Part shown: positions 51,924-60,600 of the stretch, piece after piece | How positions within the stretch are numbered: the stretch's first letter is position 1 | Layout of the letters: the number at the start of each line of letters is the position of its first letter | Source: Tistrella mobilis | Lineage (GTDB): Bacteria; Pseudomonadota; Alphaproteobacteria; Tistrellales; Tistrellaceae | Assembly (NCBI RefSeq): GCF_039634785.1 | Contig: NZ_JBBIAB010000016.1 | Location: 1 to 64,000 of the forward strand | DNA length: 64,000 nucleotides | Direction: 5' to 3' | Translations under genes and position numbers: made by a program | Notes under the pieces: generated by a model | Told to the model about the DNA's origin: nothing | Seen by the model: the letters and a program-made list of their open reading frames with translations, nothing else | Database searches by the model: none

Positions 51924-53384
51924 ATGGCGCGCGACGCAGCCGATCCGGCGGCAGCCCGCAAGGGCATGTCCGGCCTTGGGTCGCAGATCTGGATCGCGGG
52001 GCTCGCGGGCCTGATGACGCTGATGCTGGCCCTGCAGATCTGGGCCGGCTTCGGCGTGATCTCGTCGACCCGTGCGGTGGCCGACGGCGACGCGCTGATG
52101 CGGGAAACCGACAGCCTGCTGCATCTGCTTCAGGAAGCGGAGGTTGCGCAGGGGCGCTATCTGCGCCTGCAGACGGCCGGGGCGCTCGACGACTACCGCC
52201 GCACCCGTGGCAGCGCGCCGGTCGCCTTCGGTCAGCTGGCACGTCTGGCAGAGGCGGAACAGGCCGACAGCGGCGCCGGGTGCAGCGTGATGACGGCGAT
52301 GCTGGAAGAGGCGTTCCGGAGCATGGACCGGGTGATCGACCTCCGCCAGGCGCGCGCCGATGACGAGGTTCTGATGGCCGCGGAAGCGCGGCAGATGCAG
52401 GCGGTCGATCTGGCGCGCCAGCAGATCGCCCTGGCGCAGACCCAGATCGGCCAGCGGATTTCCGCGCGGCTTTCGGCTGCCGACGAGAATTTCACCATCG
52501 CCGCCGGCGCCTCGCTGCTGGGCTTCAGCTTCGCCATCCCGTCCGCGATCGTCATGTTCCGCCGCCTGCGCCGCAGCCGGGAGCAGGAACGCCATCTGCG
52601 CCTTCAGGTCGAAGCCGCCAATCTGCAGCTGGAAAGCCGGGTGGCGGTGCGGACGGCCGAGCTTCTGCGTGCCAATCGCGCGCTTGCCGACGCCAATGCG
52701 GTCAAGGATCGCTTCCTGGCCAATATGAGCCACGAGCTGCGCACGCCCTTGAATGCGGTGATCGGGTTTTCGGACATGATCGCGACCGAGATGCTGGGCC
52801 CTGTCGGCAACCCGCGCTACACCGGCTATGCGCGCGACATTCTGGCCAGCGGCCGCCATCTGCTGGCCCTGATCGAGGATATTCTGGACCTGTCGCGCAT
52901 CCAGGCCGGGCGGATCGATATCGACCCGGTGGAAACCTCGCCGCGCCAGCTGGCGGCCGAGGCGATGTCGATCGTCTCGACCATGGCCCGCGATGCCGGT
53001 GTGGAGATCGTCTTGGAGGCGGATCAGGCCCCGGGTCAGGCCAGGCTGGATGCGCGGCGGGTGAAGCAGGTGCTGATCAACCTGCTGACCAATGCCATCC
53101 GCTATGGCAGTCAGGGGGGGGAGATCCGGCTTGGCATCGCGCCGGCCGAGGCGGCGCCCCATGCGGTGCGTTTCGTGGTGGAAGACGGCGGCGCGGGCAT
53201 GACCGAGGCGGAGCTTGCCCGCGCGCTTCAGCCCTTCGAACAGGTCTCGGCCGACCGCCAGCGGCGGGCGGGCGGCACCGGGCTCGGCCTGCCGCTGACC
53301 CGCCTGCTGGTCCTGGCCCATGGCGGACGGTTCGACATCACCAGCCGCCCGGGCGTCGGCACCCGCGTGGTGGTCGAGATCTGA
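51924..53384 (+). CDS. Membrane sensor histidine kinase
   Basis: A 486-residue kinase. A first membrane helix at about 22-46 (WIAGLAGLMTLMLALQIWAGFG) is followed by a helical periplasmic sensor of about 140 residues (CHASE3-like, ADGDALMRETDSLLHLLQEAE). A second helix lies near 192-214 and a linker coiled coil follows. HisKA has the phospho-acceptor H270 in NMSHELRTPLNAVIGFSDMI. The ATPase domain has N (INLLTNAIRYG), G1 (EDGGAGM) and G2 (GGTGLGLPLTRLL) boxes. No receiver domain is attached and no response regulator gene is adjacent. The 289-bp divergent region upstream (51635-51923) probably holds its promoter. Confidence 0.9.
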   Translation: MARDAADPAAARKGMSGLGSQIWIAGLAGLMTLMLALQIWAGFGVISSTRAVADGDALMRETDSLLHLLQEAEVAQGRYLRLQTAGALDDYRRTRGSAPVAFGQLARLAEAEQADSGAGCSVMTAMLEEAFRSMDRVIDLRQARADDEVLMAAEARQMQAVDLARQQIALAQTQIGQRISARLSAADENFTIAAGASLLGFSFAIPSAIVMFRRLRRSREQERHLRLQVEAANLQLESRVAVRTAELLRANRALADANAVKDRFLANMSHELRTPLNAVIGFSDMIATEMLGPVGNPRYTGYARDILASGRHLLALIEDILDLSRIQAGRIDIDPVETSPRQLAAEAMSIVSTMARDAGVEIVLEADQAPGQARLDARRVKQVLINLLTNAIRYGSQGGEIRLGIAPAEAAPHAVRFVVEDGGAGMTEAELARALQPFEQVSADRQRRAGGTGLGLPLTRLLVLAHGGRFDITSRPGVGTRVVVEI

Positions 53385-53388
53385 CCCC

Positions 53389-53457
53389 TGTCGCAGAACG
53401 CGACAGGGGCGGCGTCGCATGCGACAGCCGGGCCGTCGCATCGCGCGACGCCGCCCC
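53389..53457. promoter_or_regulatory. Cluster of TGTCGC/GCGACA dyads, possible enhancer for a sigma-54 activator
   Basis: Three related dyads lie in 61 bp: TGTCGC-N5-GCGACA (53389-53405), the palindrome GTCGCATGCGAC (53414-53425), and GTCGC-N5-GCGAC (53435-53449). An overlapping larger inverted repeat pairs 53406-53418 with 53445-53457 perfectly. The dyads lie about 100-165 bp before the start predicted from the sigma-54 element at 53526, the usual distance for enhancer-binding proteins. The larger hairpin could instead act as a terminator for the kinase gene, but it has no T tract. Confidence 0.55.
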
Positions 53458-53525
53458 GGGTGACGCGGGGCAATGACGGATTGAAACTCCAGATATTCCG
53501 CGGTCTTATCCTGATCATTCCCGGG

Positions 53526-53541
53526 TGGCATGACGGTTGCG
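53526..53541 (+). promoter_or_regulatory. Sigma-54 (-24/-12) promoter of the aldehyde dehydrogenase operon
   Basis: TGGCATGACGGTTGCG matches the consensus TGGCACG-N4-TTGC with one mismatch and exact GG-N10-GC spacing. Transcription would start near 53552, about 50 bp before ATG 53602. Confidence 0.75.
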
Positions 53542-53601
53542 ATGACCGGAACGACGGCGCGCGAGGGAATGCCGCGCCGAATGTTCCGGGAGGAAGACCT
53601 G

Positions 53602-55128
53602 ATGGATACGATCCAGCCGAAGAAGATGGGGCTCGACGTCGACAACCCGTATAAGGGGCAGTACGAGAACTATATCGGCGGCCAGTGGGTGGCCCCGGTC
53701 GGCGGCGAATACTTCGACAACGTTTCGCCGATCACCGGCAAGCCCTTCTGCCGGGTGCCGCGTTCGGGTGCCGCCGACATCGAGAAGGCGCTGGACGCCG
53801 CCCATGCCGCCCGCAAGTCCTGGGCGCGCACCTCGACCACCGAGCGCGCCAACCTGCTGTGGCGCATGGCCGACCGGATGGAGCAGAACCTGCTGCTGCT
53901 GGCGGTGGCCGATTCGATCGACAACGGCAAGCCGGTGCGTGAGACCATGGCGGCCGACCTGCCGCTGGCCATCGACCATCTGCGCTATTTCGCCGGCTGC
54001 ATCCGCGCCCAGGAGGGCGGGATCTCCGAGATCGACCACGACACCGTCGCCTATCATTTCCACGAGCCGATCGGCGTCGTCGGCCAGATCATCCCCTGGA
54101 ACTTCCCGCTGCTGATGGCGGCCTGGAAGCTGGCCCCGGCGCTGGCCGCCGGCTGCTGCGTGGTGCTGAAGCCCGCCGAGCAGACCCCGGCCTCGATCCT
54201 GCTGCTGATGGAACTGGTCGGCGACCTGTTCCCGGCCGGCGTGATCAACGTGGTCAACGGCTATGGCCGCGAGGCCGGCCATGCGCTGGCGACCAGCACC
54301 CGGATTTCCAAGCTCGCCTTCACCGGGTCCACCCCCACCGGCAAGCTGGTGCTGAAGGCGGCGGCCGACAATCTGATCCCGACCACGGTCGAGCTGGGCG
54401 GCAAGAGCCCGAACATCTTCTTCGCCGACGTGATGGACCGCGACGACGCCTTCTTCGACAAGGCGCTGGAAGGGCTCGCCATGTTCGCGCTGAACCAGGG
54501 CGAGGTCTGCACCTGCCCGTCGCGCGTGCTGATCCAGGAATCGATCTATGACCGCTTCATCGAGCGCGCGATCAAGCGCGTCGAGGCGATCACCACCGGC
54601 AACCCGCTCGACCGCAACACCATGGTCGGTGCGCAGGTGTCGGAAGCGCAGATGGAGAAGATCCTCTCCTATATCGATATCGGCCGTCAGGAAGGCGCCC
54701 AGTGCCTGACCGGTGGCGAGCGCAGCCGCCTGTCGGAAGATCTGGCCAACGGCTTCTACGTCAAGCCGACCATGCTGCTCGGCAACAACAAGATGCGGAT
54801 CTTCCAGGAAGAGATCTTCGGCCCCGTCGCCTCGGTCATGACCTTCAAGGACGAGGACGAGGCGCTGGAGATCGCCAACGACACCTTCTACGGCCTGGGT
54901 GCCGGGGTGTGGAGCCGCGACGGCACCCGCGCCTATCGCATGGGCCGCGAGATCGAGGCCGGCCGCGTCTGGACCAACTGCTACAACCTCTATCCCGCCC
55001 ACGCCGCCTTCGGTGGTTACAAGCAGTCGGGTATCGGCCGCGAGAACCACAAGATGGCGCTGTCGCACTATCAGCAGACCAAGTGCCTGCTGGTCAGCTA
55101 CAACCCGAACGCGCTCGGCTTCTTCTGA
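53602..55128 (+). CDS. NAD-dependent aldehyde dehydrogenase (ExaC/AcoD-like)
   Basis: A 508-residue enzyme. It contains [31 protein letters not shown] with the general-base glutamate, and catalytic Cys303 in [11 protein letters not shown], the variant with a second Cys at 305 typical of bacterial acetaldehyde/alcohol-derived aldehyde dehydrogenases. The N-terminus [14 protein letters not shown] is also subfamily-like. Start ATG 53602 has GGGAGGAAG upstream; the frame is open further but unlikely to be translated. The sigma-54 promoter before it matches regulation known for related acetoin/alcohol-induced genes. It probably oxidises acetaldehyde or a similar short aldehyde. Confidence 0.93.
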   Translation: MDTIQPKKMGLDVDNPYKGQYENYIGGQWVAPVGGEYFDNVSPITGKPFCRVPRSGAADIEKALDAAHAARKSWARTSTTERANLLWRMADRMEQNLLLLAVADSIDNGKPVRETMAADLPLAIDHLRYFAGCIRAQEGGISEIDHDTVAYHFHEPIGVVGQIIPWNFPLLMAAWKLAPALAAGCCVVLKPAEQTPASILLLMELVGDLFPAGVINVVNGYGREAGHALATSTRISKLAFTGSTPTGKLVLKAAADNLIPTTVELGGKSPNIFFADVMDRDDAFFDKALEGLAMFALNQGEVCTCPSRVLIQESIYDRFIERAIKRVEAITTGNPLDRNTMVGAQVSEAQMEKILSYIDIGRQEGAQCLTGGERSRLSEDLANGFYVKPTMLLGNNKMRIFQEEIFGPVASVMTFKDEDEALEIANDTFYGLGAGVWSRDGTRAYRMGREIEAGRVWTNCYNLYPAHAAFGGYKQSGIGRENHKMALSHYQQTKCLLVSYNPNALGFF

Positions 55129-55163
55129 GCCGGGCATCGGTCTGATCGGGGAGGGCGAAGACG

Positions 55164-55682
55164 ATGGCACGCCTGGTCTATCACGAGGGCGAGCGCGAGG
55201 CGCATCGCCGGTTCGGGGTCGAGGACGAGGCGGCGGAGATCTCGGACATGGTCACCGACCGGCTGAGCCTGGGGGTGCGCCGTTTCATCGAGGCCCGGTC
55301 CATCGTCTTCGTCACCACCGTCGACGGCACCGGCCGTCCGGTCACGGCCTTCAAGGCTCGACCGGACGACATGCCGGGGCAACCGCCGCTGATCCGCGCC
55401 GCCGATTCGAAACGCCTGATCATGGCCCTGCAACCATGGGATGATCTGGACGTTTTTGATAACTGTCTGCAGGATGATATCGGTATCGGCCTGCTCTTCG
55501 TCGATTTTGATCGGCGGGCGCGCTATCGCGTCAATGGCCGGTGCCGCGCCGTCGATCCGGCGGCGATCGAGGCGGAGATGGGAACGCTCTGGCCCCAGGC
55601 CCGCGCGCTGGTAGAGGTGACCGTCGACCAGGCCTATGCCAACTGCCCGGCGCGCATCGTGCGGCTGATCGCCGCCGACTGA
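55164..55682 (+). CDS. Pyridoxamine-5'-phosphate-oxidase-like FMN-binding protein
   Basis: A 172-residue split-barrel protein. SIVFVTTVDGTGRPVTAFKARPDD marks the first strands, GIGLLFVDFDRRARYRVNGRCRAVD is the PNPOx-like core, and VTVDQAYANCPARIVRL is the C-terminal end seen in this group. It likely binds FMN or a related cofactor; its reaction is unknown. It follows the aldehyde dehydrogenase gene by 35 bp and is probably in the same transcript. A similar but distinct protein is encoded at 56750. Confidence 0.8.
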   Translation: MARLVYHEGEREAHRRFGVEDEAAEISDMVTDRLSLGVRRFIEARSIVFVTTVDGTGRPVTAFKARPDDMPGQPPLIRAADSKRLIMALQPWDDLDVFDNCLQDDIGIGLLFVDFDRRARYRVNGRCRAVDPAAIEAEMGTLWPQARALVEVTVDQAYANCPARIVRLIAAD

Positions 55683-55792
55683 ACGCCGCCAGCCATACCC
55701 GCTGACACGGTCTCTCACGCTGACCCCCACCGGTCTTCGTGACGACCTCGCATGCCTTGGAACACAACCTAAGATAAAAGAGGGAGGACGAC

Positions 55793-56653
55793 ATGGTGTC
55801 CCTGAAGTCAGCCGATCTGAATGCCCCCCGTCGCCAGGCGATCGATGCCATGAAGGCGAGCCTTTCGCCCGAGCAATGGGCGCGGAACGCCGCCTTCGTG
55901 GCCGAGCTGCGCCGCGAGATTTCGGCGCATCCGGTGTCGCGCCACCCGGCGATCGACATCCTGAACCGCGGTGTGCTCGATCACGACGCGATGCGCCTGA
56001 TCCATCTGGAATATCGCCACGCCATCGTGCAGATCTTCACCGATGCGCTGCTCGCCGCCCAGATGCAGAGCCGCCAGCTGGAGCCGCGCCTGGCCCCCGC
56101 TTCGAAGATGGCCGGCCGCTTCCTGCTGACCCTGAACGTGCTCGACGAATTCGGCTTCCGCCCGGGCAAGGACACCGAGGGCTATTACCGCGGCAACCCG
56201 GCCTGCGCCCATTATCCGCTGTTCGAGGCGGTGCTGGACGATTACGGCGTCAGCGCCGACGACCGCGCGACCTTCAAGCCCACCGCGATCGCGACCGAGG
56301 TGCGGTCCTTCCTGGAAGATGCATACGGCAGCTATGTCGATGTCTCGGCCCTGCTGGCGGTGGCCGAGGAAGAGGTGATCCTGTTCAGCCCGCCGCTGCG
56401 CCGGGCCACCGGTGCCCTGGGTCTGGGGGTCGATGACGGCTACTACTACGTCCATGGTGTCAGTGACGACGACACCGCCGAGGCGGCCGATGACGATCAC
56501 GAGGACGATCTGTGGTTCATCCTGACCCAGGCGATCACCGAGGATCAGTTCGATCACGTCCGCCGCATCAGCCTGGAATATTGCGACCTCTGGGTGCGGT
56601 TCTGGGACGAACAGCTGGCGCTCGCCGGCGCGGCCGAAACCTCGGCCGCCTGA
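55793..56653 (+). CDS. Iron-containing redox enzyme, heme-oxygenase-like diiron (HDO) fold
   Basis: A 286-residue all-helical protein. Conserved-looking ligand sets are E73-x-x-H76 in LIHLEYRHAIVQIF, acids in DAYGSYVDVSALLAVAEEE, and D251-x3-H255 in TEDQFDHVRRISLEYCDLW. This is the pattern of HDO enzymes such as UndA and of the TENA/PqqC relatives. Such proteins use a non-heme diiron or monoiron centre and O2 to oxidise or fragment organic substrates. An acidic insert (DDDTAEAADDDHEDD) lies near residue 225. GGGAGGA precedes ATG 55793. It stands between two PNPOx-like genes, so it may share a pathway with them (inference). Confidence 0.75.
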   Translation: MVSLKSADLNAPRRQAIDAMKASLSPEQWARNAAFVAELRREISAHPVSRHPAIDILNRGVLDHDAMRLIHLEYRHAIVQIFTDALLAAQMQSRQLEPRLAPASKMAGRFLLTLNVLDEFGFRPGKDTEGYYRGNPACAHYPLFEAVLDDYGVSADDRATFKPTAIATEVRSFLEDAYGSYVDVSALLAVAEEEVILFSPPLRRATGALGLGVDDGYYYVHGVSDDDTAEAADDDHEDDLWFILTQAITEDQFDHVRRISLEYCDLWVRFWDEQLALAGAAETSAA

Positions 56654-56668
56654 TCCGGTGATGCAGCC

Positions 56669-56711
56669 GGGCCTCCGCCACACCGGGGTGATGGTGGCGG
56701 AGGCCCTTTTT
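56669..56711 (+). terminator. Rho-independent terminator
   Basis: GGGCCTCCGCCA (56669-56680) pairs perfectly with TGGCGGAGGCCC (56695-56706) and is followed by TTTTT. It lies 15 bp after the HDO gene stop and should end the rightward aldehyde dehydrogenase transcript. Confidence 0.9.
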
Positions 56712-56749
56712 CGATTCGCGACATAAAGAATGCCAGGGAGGCCGATCGC

Positions 56750-57226
56750 ATGGTGACCATCCCGGCCGCCGAGGCGGCGGTGCTGGAGGCACTGCCCTTC
56801 TTCATGCTGGGAACCGTCGATGCCACGGGTGCGGCGGACTGTTCCCATCGCGGCCGCATGCCCAGGGGAGAGGCGGGGCTTCGGGGAGAGGAGGGGACGC
56901 ATGATCCCCTGGTCAAGGTGACCGGCCCCCGGCGGCTGGTGTTCCCCGACTACAAGGGGAATGCCATGTTCAATTCGCTGGGCAATCTGATCCAGCGTCC
57001 GGCGGTCAGCCTGCTGTTCCTCGATTTCGCCCGCGGTCTCAGGCTCAGGGTCGACGGCGATGCCGTGATCCATGACGACCCGGCCCGCTGGCCCGATGCC
57101 TGGCACGGCTGGTGGCCCGCGGCCCTGCGCTGTATCGAGGTGGCGGTCACCGGCTACGATGCCGGCTCAGCCGGCACCGTGCCGCGGCTGCGGCTTGACG
57201 AGGCGGCGGTCACGCCGCTTCGGTGA
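56750..57226 (+). CDS. Pyridoxamine-5'-phosphate-oxidase-like FMN-binding protein
   Basis: A 158-residue split-barrel protein with PFFMLGTVDATGAADCSHRG, RRLVFPDYKGNAMFNSLGNL and VSLLFLDFARGLRLRVDGDAV, a pattern seen in PNPOx-family proteins fused or linked to flavoredox systems. It is downstream of the terminator at 56669, so it may have its own promoter or depend on read-through. The start ATG 56750 is preceded by GGGAGG. Its last 17 bp overlap the convergent AhpD-like gene. Reaction unknown. Confidence 0.8.
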   Translation: MVTIPAAEAAVLEALPFFMLGTVDATGAADCSHRGRMPRGEAGLRGEEGTHDPLVKVTGPRRLVFPDYKGNAMFNSLGNLIQRPAVSLLFLDFARGLRLRVDGDAVIHDDPARWPDAWHGWWPAALRCIEVAVTGYDAGSAGTVPRLRLDEAAVTPLR

Positions 57227-57689
57227 CATGCCAGGCGCCGCGCCCCAGACGGTTCCAGGCGTTGATCAGCGCGATCTTCACGGTGATGGCCGCCTGTTCC
57301 TCGGGCGACCAGTGGCGGGCCAGTTCGGCGCGCGGGGCATCGAGTGCCGCCTCGTCACAGGGCAGGGTGAGGGCTTCGGCCCAGGCGAGGGCGGCGGCGA
57401 GGCGGCGATCTTCAAGTGCCGCCACGGCGGCCGGATCGCCCATCTGCGCGATCAGCGCTTCATCCACGCCGGTCTCGCGCGCTTCGGCCAGATGAAGCAG
57501 CTTGCAATAGCTGCAGCCGTTCAGCCGCGAGACGTGAAGGTCGATCAGATGGCCGAGGGCCGCAGGCAGGGCAGGGCCGGTCAACGCTTCGCTCGCAGCC
57601 ATCAGTTTGCGCGATGTTGCAGCCGTAGACTTTGAGCCGTGGATGTCGATCAGGGATGTGGCGGCGGGCAGGTTGGCGAGATTGGTCAT
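57210..57689 (-). CDS. Carboxymuconolactone decarboxylase / AhpD-like protein
   Basis: A 159-residue protein with the redox-type CxxC motif in NGCSYCKLLHLAEARETG and the family context (DLHVSRLNGC, LAWAEALTL, VKIALINAWNRLG). This is the AhpD-like alkylhydroperoxidase branch of the CMD superfamily, which reduces peroxides or acts as a thiol-disulfide partner. ATG 57689 has CGGAG eight bases upstream; GTG 57698 is an alternative. It is transcribed leftward and its end overlaps the PNPOx gene end. Confidence 0.85.
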   Translation of the reverse strand: MTNLANLPAATSLIDIHGSKSTAATSRKLMAASEALTGPALPAALGHLIDLHVSRLNGCSYCKLLHLAEARETGVDEALIAQMGDPAAVAALEDRRLAAALAWAEALTLPCDEAALDAPRAELARHWSPEEQAAITVKIALINAWNRLGRGAWHVTEAA

Positions 57690-57799
57690 GACGGGCACTC
57701 CGTTTCGTCATCAGGCCATGGGGCCATTCAGGTCTTGATACCTGTCAGACGACGGCAGGGCCCCGGACGTGACATCCCTGGACGCGAAAAAACGGTACC

Positions 57800-57860
57800 C
57801 GGCAAAAAATACCCGGCAGATCCGACCCGGCGGCAGAAAATGCCGGGGGATCTGCCGGGT
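57800..57860 (-). terminator. Nested hairpin terminator downstream of fliS
   Basis: ACCCGGCAGATCC (57811-57823) pairs perfectly with GGATCTGCCGGGT (57848-57860). An inner CGGCA/TGCCG hairpin lies inside the loop. On the minus strand it is followed by ATTTTTTGCC. It lies 27 bp after the fliS stop. Confidence 0.8.
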
Positions 57861-57886
57861 TGTGTCGTTCCGGAAAGGCCGGCCGG

Positions 57887-58363
57887 TCAGGCGGTGGCGC
57901 TGACCCGCGAATAGGCACCGCCGGTGGCGTTCTGGCCATAGCCCTGCTGGCCCGAGGCCCGCCCGCTGGCACCGGCCTCGGCGACGATCTGGGCGTCCAG
58001 CGCATGCCAGGCTTCCGACAGGGGCCGGAGCAGGCCGATCACCTCATCGGCGGCATTGGCGTCGTTGCGCAGGTCGATCTGGATCATCCGGTTGAGCATG
58101 AAGCGGTAGAGCCGCGACAGATTGGCGGCGATTTCCCCGCCCTTTTCCAGGTCCAGCGTCGCCTGCAGATGGACGATGATCTCACCGGCATGGTTGTTGG
58201 CGTCGTGACGAGCCTTGACGTCACCGCGCGCGATGGCGGCCTTCGCTTCCTGCAGCCAGGTGATGGCACGGTCGTAGAGCATCGCCACGCGCTGCGCGGC
58301 GCTGGCCGTCATCACCGACTGGATGCGATAGGTCTGGGCGGAGGCGCCGTAGGGGTTGCTCAT
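57887..58363 (-). CDS. fliS: Flagellar secretion chaperone FliS
   Basis: A 158-residue cytoplasmic chaperone that binds the flagellin C-terminus and prevents early polymerisation. It has the family N-terminus NPYGASAQTYRIQSVMTASAAQRVAMLYDRAITWL and LDLEKGGEIAANLSRLYRFMLNRMIQID. The C-terminal 30 residues (GASGRASGQQGYGQNATGGAY) are a low-complexity extension beyond the usual length of about 130. It is downstream of fliD with a 31-bp gap, the standard fliD-fliS order. Confidence 0.93.
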   Translation of the reverse strand: MSNPYGASAQTYRIQSVMTASAAQRVAMLYDRAITWLQEAKAAIARGDVKARHDANNHAGEIIVHLQATLDLEKGGEIAANLSRLYRFMLNRMIQIDLRNDANAADEVIGLLRPLSEAWHALDAQIVAEAGASGRASGQQGYGQNATGGAYSRVSATA

Positions 58364-58394
58364 CGGCCTATTCCTCGTGTGGCAGGGCCGCGGA

Positions 58395-60518
58395 TCAGTT
58401 GTTGGAGTTCGGGTTCATGGCATCGACCTGGGCCTTCAGGCTTTCCAGGATCGAATTCATCTGCGAGAGCGACTCTTCCATCCGCAGGAACTTCGCCGTG
58501 ATCCGGGTCTTGTACAGGTCGAGGCGGGTTTCCATCCGGGAGATCTGATCCTCCCAGGCGCTGGTCCGGGTCTCGAATGTATCGAGCTGTGCAGCAATCG
58601 TGCCAGTTTCGCTGGCGAGCGCCTTGTCGGCAACGTCGTAAAGCTGGGAGGCCACACCCTGGGTGACGCTGAAGGTGCTGTTGGTGGTGCCGTCCGCGCC
58701 CGGGCGGAAAAACAGCTTCAGCCCCTTGGCGCTGCCTTCGGTGGCGGTCAGCGTGGTGCCGCTGACCTGCATGTCGACGCCGTCGAGCTTGGCCGAGGTG
58801 ATCACCCCGCCGGCGACGGTGACTTCCAGATTGTAGCCGCCATTCTTGTAGCCGGTGGTCGAGGCGAAGCTCACCAGCGACAGATCGGCGTTGTCGGTGG
58901 TGAAACGGAAGCTGAGCAGGTTGCGGACATCGTCGAAATTGTTGAGCAGCGCCTCGTTCAGCTTCGACTCGTCGATCTGCAGCGTTTCCTTGTCGAGGGG
59001 ATCGGTCAGCGTCGCGGTCGAGGTCAGCGTGATGCCGATCGCCGACAGGGCGGCGAAATCGATGCCCAGGCCTTCGACATCGCCGTTGATGGCGTCGCGC
59101 AGCGAGCTGTTCATGTCCTTGAGCGCGCTGTTGCCGAACAGCGGCCCGGCATCTTCGGATTTGGTGCCGTCGGCTGCGGTCAGGTTCTGCTCGTTATAGA
59201 ACCGGCGCATCTCGTTATAGGCGTCGACGAAGGCGTAGACCTGATCCTTCACGCCGTTCAGGTCGCGTTCGACCTGAAGGTTGATCTTGGTGCCTTCCTC
59301 GGCCTGATAAAGATTGATGGTCATGCCGGTGAAGAGGTCGGAGACCGTGTTGCTGCTCCGCTCCACCACCAGATCATTGTCGACACCCAGCGAGGCCATC
59401 AGCCCGTCGCTGTCGATGACGCTGAGCTGGCCGCCATTGGTGTCCTTCAGCACCAGCCGCGCACCGCCGCCATCATCCATGATCGAGGCCTCGACACCAA
59501 TCGCCGCCGCATTGGCGTTGATGGTGTTGGCGAGGTCGGAGAGGCTGTCGGTGGTGGTGTCGAAATTGATCGCGACCGAGCCCAGGCCGGTCGACAGCGT
59601 GAAGCTGCCGGTCGACGGCGCGGTCGATACCAGCGATTTGATCGAGGCCGTGTCGTTCGCGAAGCGATGGCTTTCGTAGCGGGACGGGTCCTTGAGGCCG
59701 TCGACCGCCATTCGCGCCGTCTGCGCTTCCTGCAGCACGTTCGAGAAGGTGGCGCCGCCATCGGCCGAGATGCCGAGCGTGGAGAGCACGCCGCCGGTCT
59801 CGTTGCCGATCTGGATCGGCTCGCCCGTCGCATCATTGGTCAGCACCAGATAATTCTGGGTGCCGCCGACCGAGATGATGCTGGCGGTCACACCGGTCTT
59901 GGTGGTGCCGGTGTTGGCGTTGTTGATCTTGTCGCGCAGCGACTGCAGCGTATCCGTGCCGGAGACGTTGATCGTGGTCGCCGCGCCATCGCCATTGACG
60001 ATGTCGAAACTGCCCGAGACCGAATTGGCCGCACCCCCGAAGGCGGTGCCCAGATCCGCGGTCTGCGATGCGGCGGCGCCGGTCGCCACCTTGGCCTGGG
60101 TCGCGACCCGCAGAACCTCGATCGAGCGCACGCCGACCTCGGCCTGATTGGTGGCCGAGATGCTGACCAGATTGGCGGCACTGGAGGCGGTGCCGCCGTC
60201 GAGCCGCGAGGTCTGCAGGAAGATGTTCTTGGTTTCGAACGCGCTGCCGCTCTTGTCGAAGGTCACCTTGCCGCGCAGACCATCAACCGCGGTGCGGAAG
60301 TTCTGCATCAGCGTCTGGTATTCCTTCAGCGCAGCGATCTGCTTGTCGACCGTCTCGACCTTGGTTTCAAGCCGGTCGATGGGCACACGCTTTGCCTTGA
60401 CCAGCGCCTCGACCGCTGCGTCGGTATCGATACCGCTGTTCGACAGGCCGGTCACGGTGAGGCGGCCGTTCGCATCCGTCGACAGCTTGTAGCTGGAACT
60501 TACCGAACTGGTCGACAT
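58395..60518 (-). CDS. fliD: Flagellar hook-associated protein 2 (filament cap) FliD
   Basis: A 707-residue cap protein. The N-terminal FliD_N domain begins at VTGLSNSGIDTDAAVEALVKAKRVPIDRLETKVE with its coiled coil. The FliD_C domain includes GVKDQVYAFVDAYNEMRRFYNEQN and ends in a second coiled coil (TRTSAWEDQISRMETRLDLYKTRITAKFLRMEESLSQMNSILESL split over the last 60 residues). It is longer than the commonest FliDs, with the extra sequence in the central surface-exposed, Thr/Ser/Gly-rich domains. It caps the growing filament and folds flagellin subunits. Confidence 0.93.
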   Translation of the reverse strand: MSTSSVSSSYKLSTDANGRLTVTGLSNSGIDTDAAVEALVKAKRVPIDRLETKVETVDKQIAALKEYQTLMQNFRTAVDGLRGKVTFDKSGSAFETKNIFLQTSRLDGGTASSAANLVSISATNQAEVGVRSIEVLRVATQAKVATGAAASQTADLGTAFGGAANSVSGSFDIVNGDGAATTINVSGTDTLQSLRDKINNANTGTTKTGVTASIISVGGTQNYLVLTNDATGEPIQIGNETGGVLSTLGISADGGATFSNVLQEAQTARMAVDGLKDPSRYESHRFANDTASIKSLVSTAPSTGSFTLSTGLGSVAINFDTTTDSLSDLANTINANAAAIGVEASIMDDGGGARLVLKDTNGGQLSVIDSDGLMASLGVDNDLVVERSSNTVSDLFTGMTINLYQAEEGTKINLQVERDLNGVKDQVYAFVDAYNEMRRFYNEQNLTAADGTKSEDAGPLFGNSALKDMNSSLRDAINGDVEGLGIDFAALSAIGITLTSTATLTDPLDKETLQIDESKLNEALLNNFDDVRNLLSFRFTTDNADLSLVSFASTTGYKNGGYNLEVTVAGGVITSAKLDGVDMQVSGTTLTATEGSAKGLKLFFRPGADGTTNSTFSVTQGVASQLYDVADKALASETGTIAAQLDTFETRTSAWEDQISRMETRLDLYKTRITAKFLRMEESLSQMNSILESLKAQVDAMNPNSNN

Positions 60519-60600
60519 GGGGCCTTGCCTCTTCGCAGAACTGGATCAGGCGGCCGGCTGTAACCGGCAGATGCGTGTCGAACGGGCCGACCCGGACAGT

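Noticed and set aside
53406-53457. Large hairpin after the histidine kinase gene as a rho-independent terminator
   Set aside because: No T tract follows. The repeated TGTCGC/GCGACA pattern and its distance from the sigma-54 element fit operator sites better, though a terminator role is not excluded.
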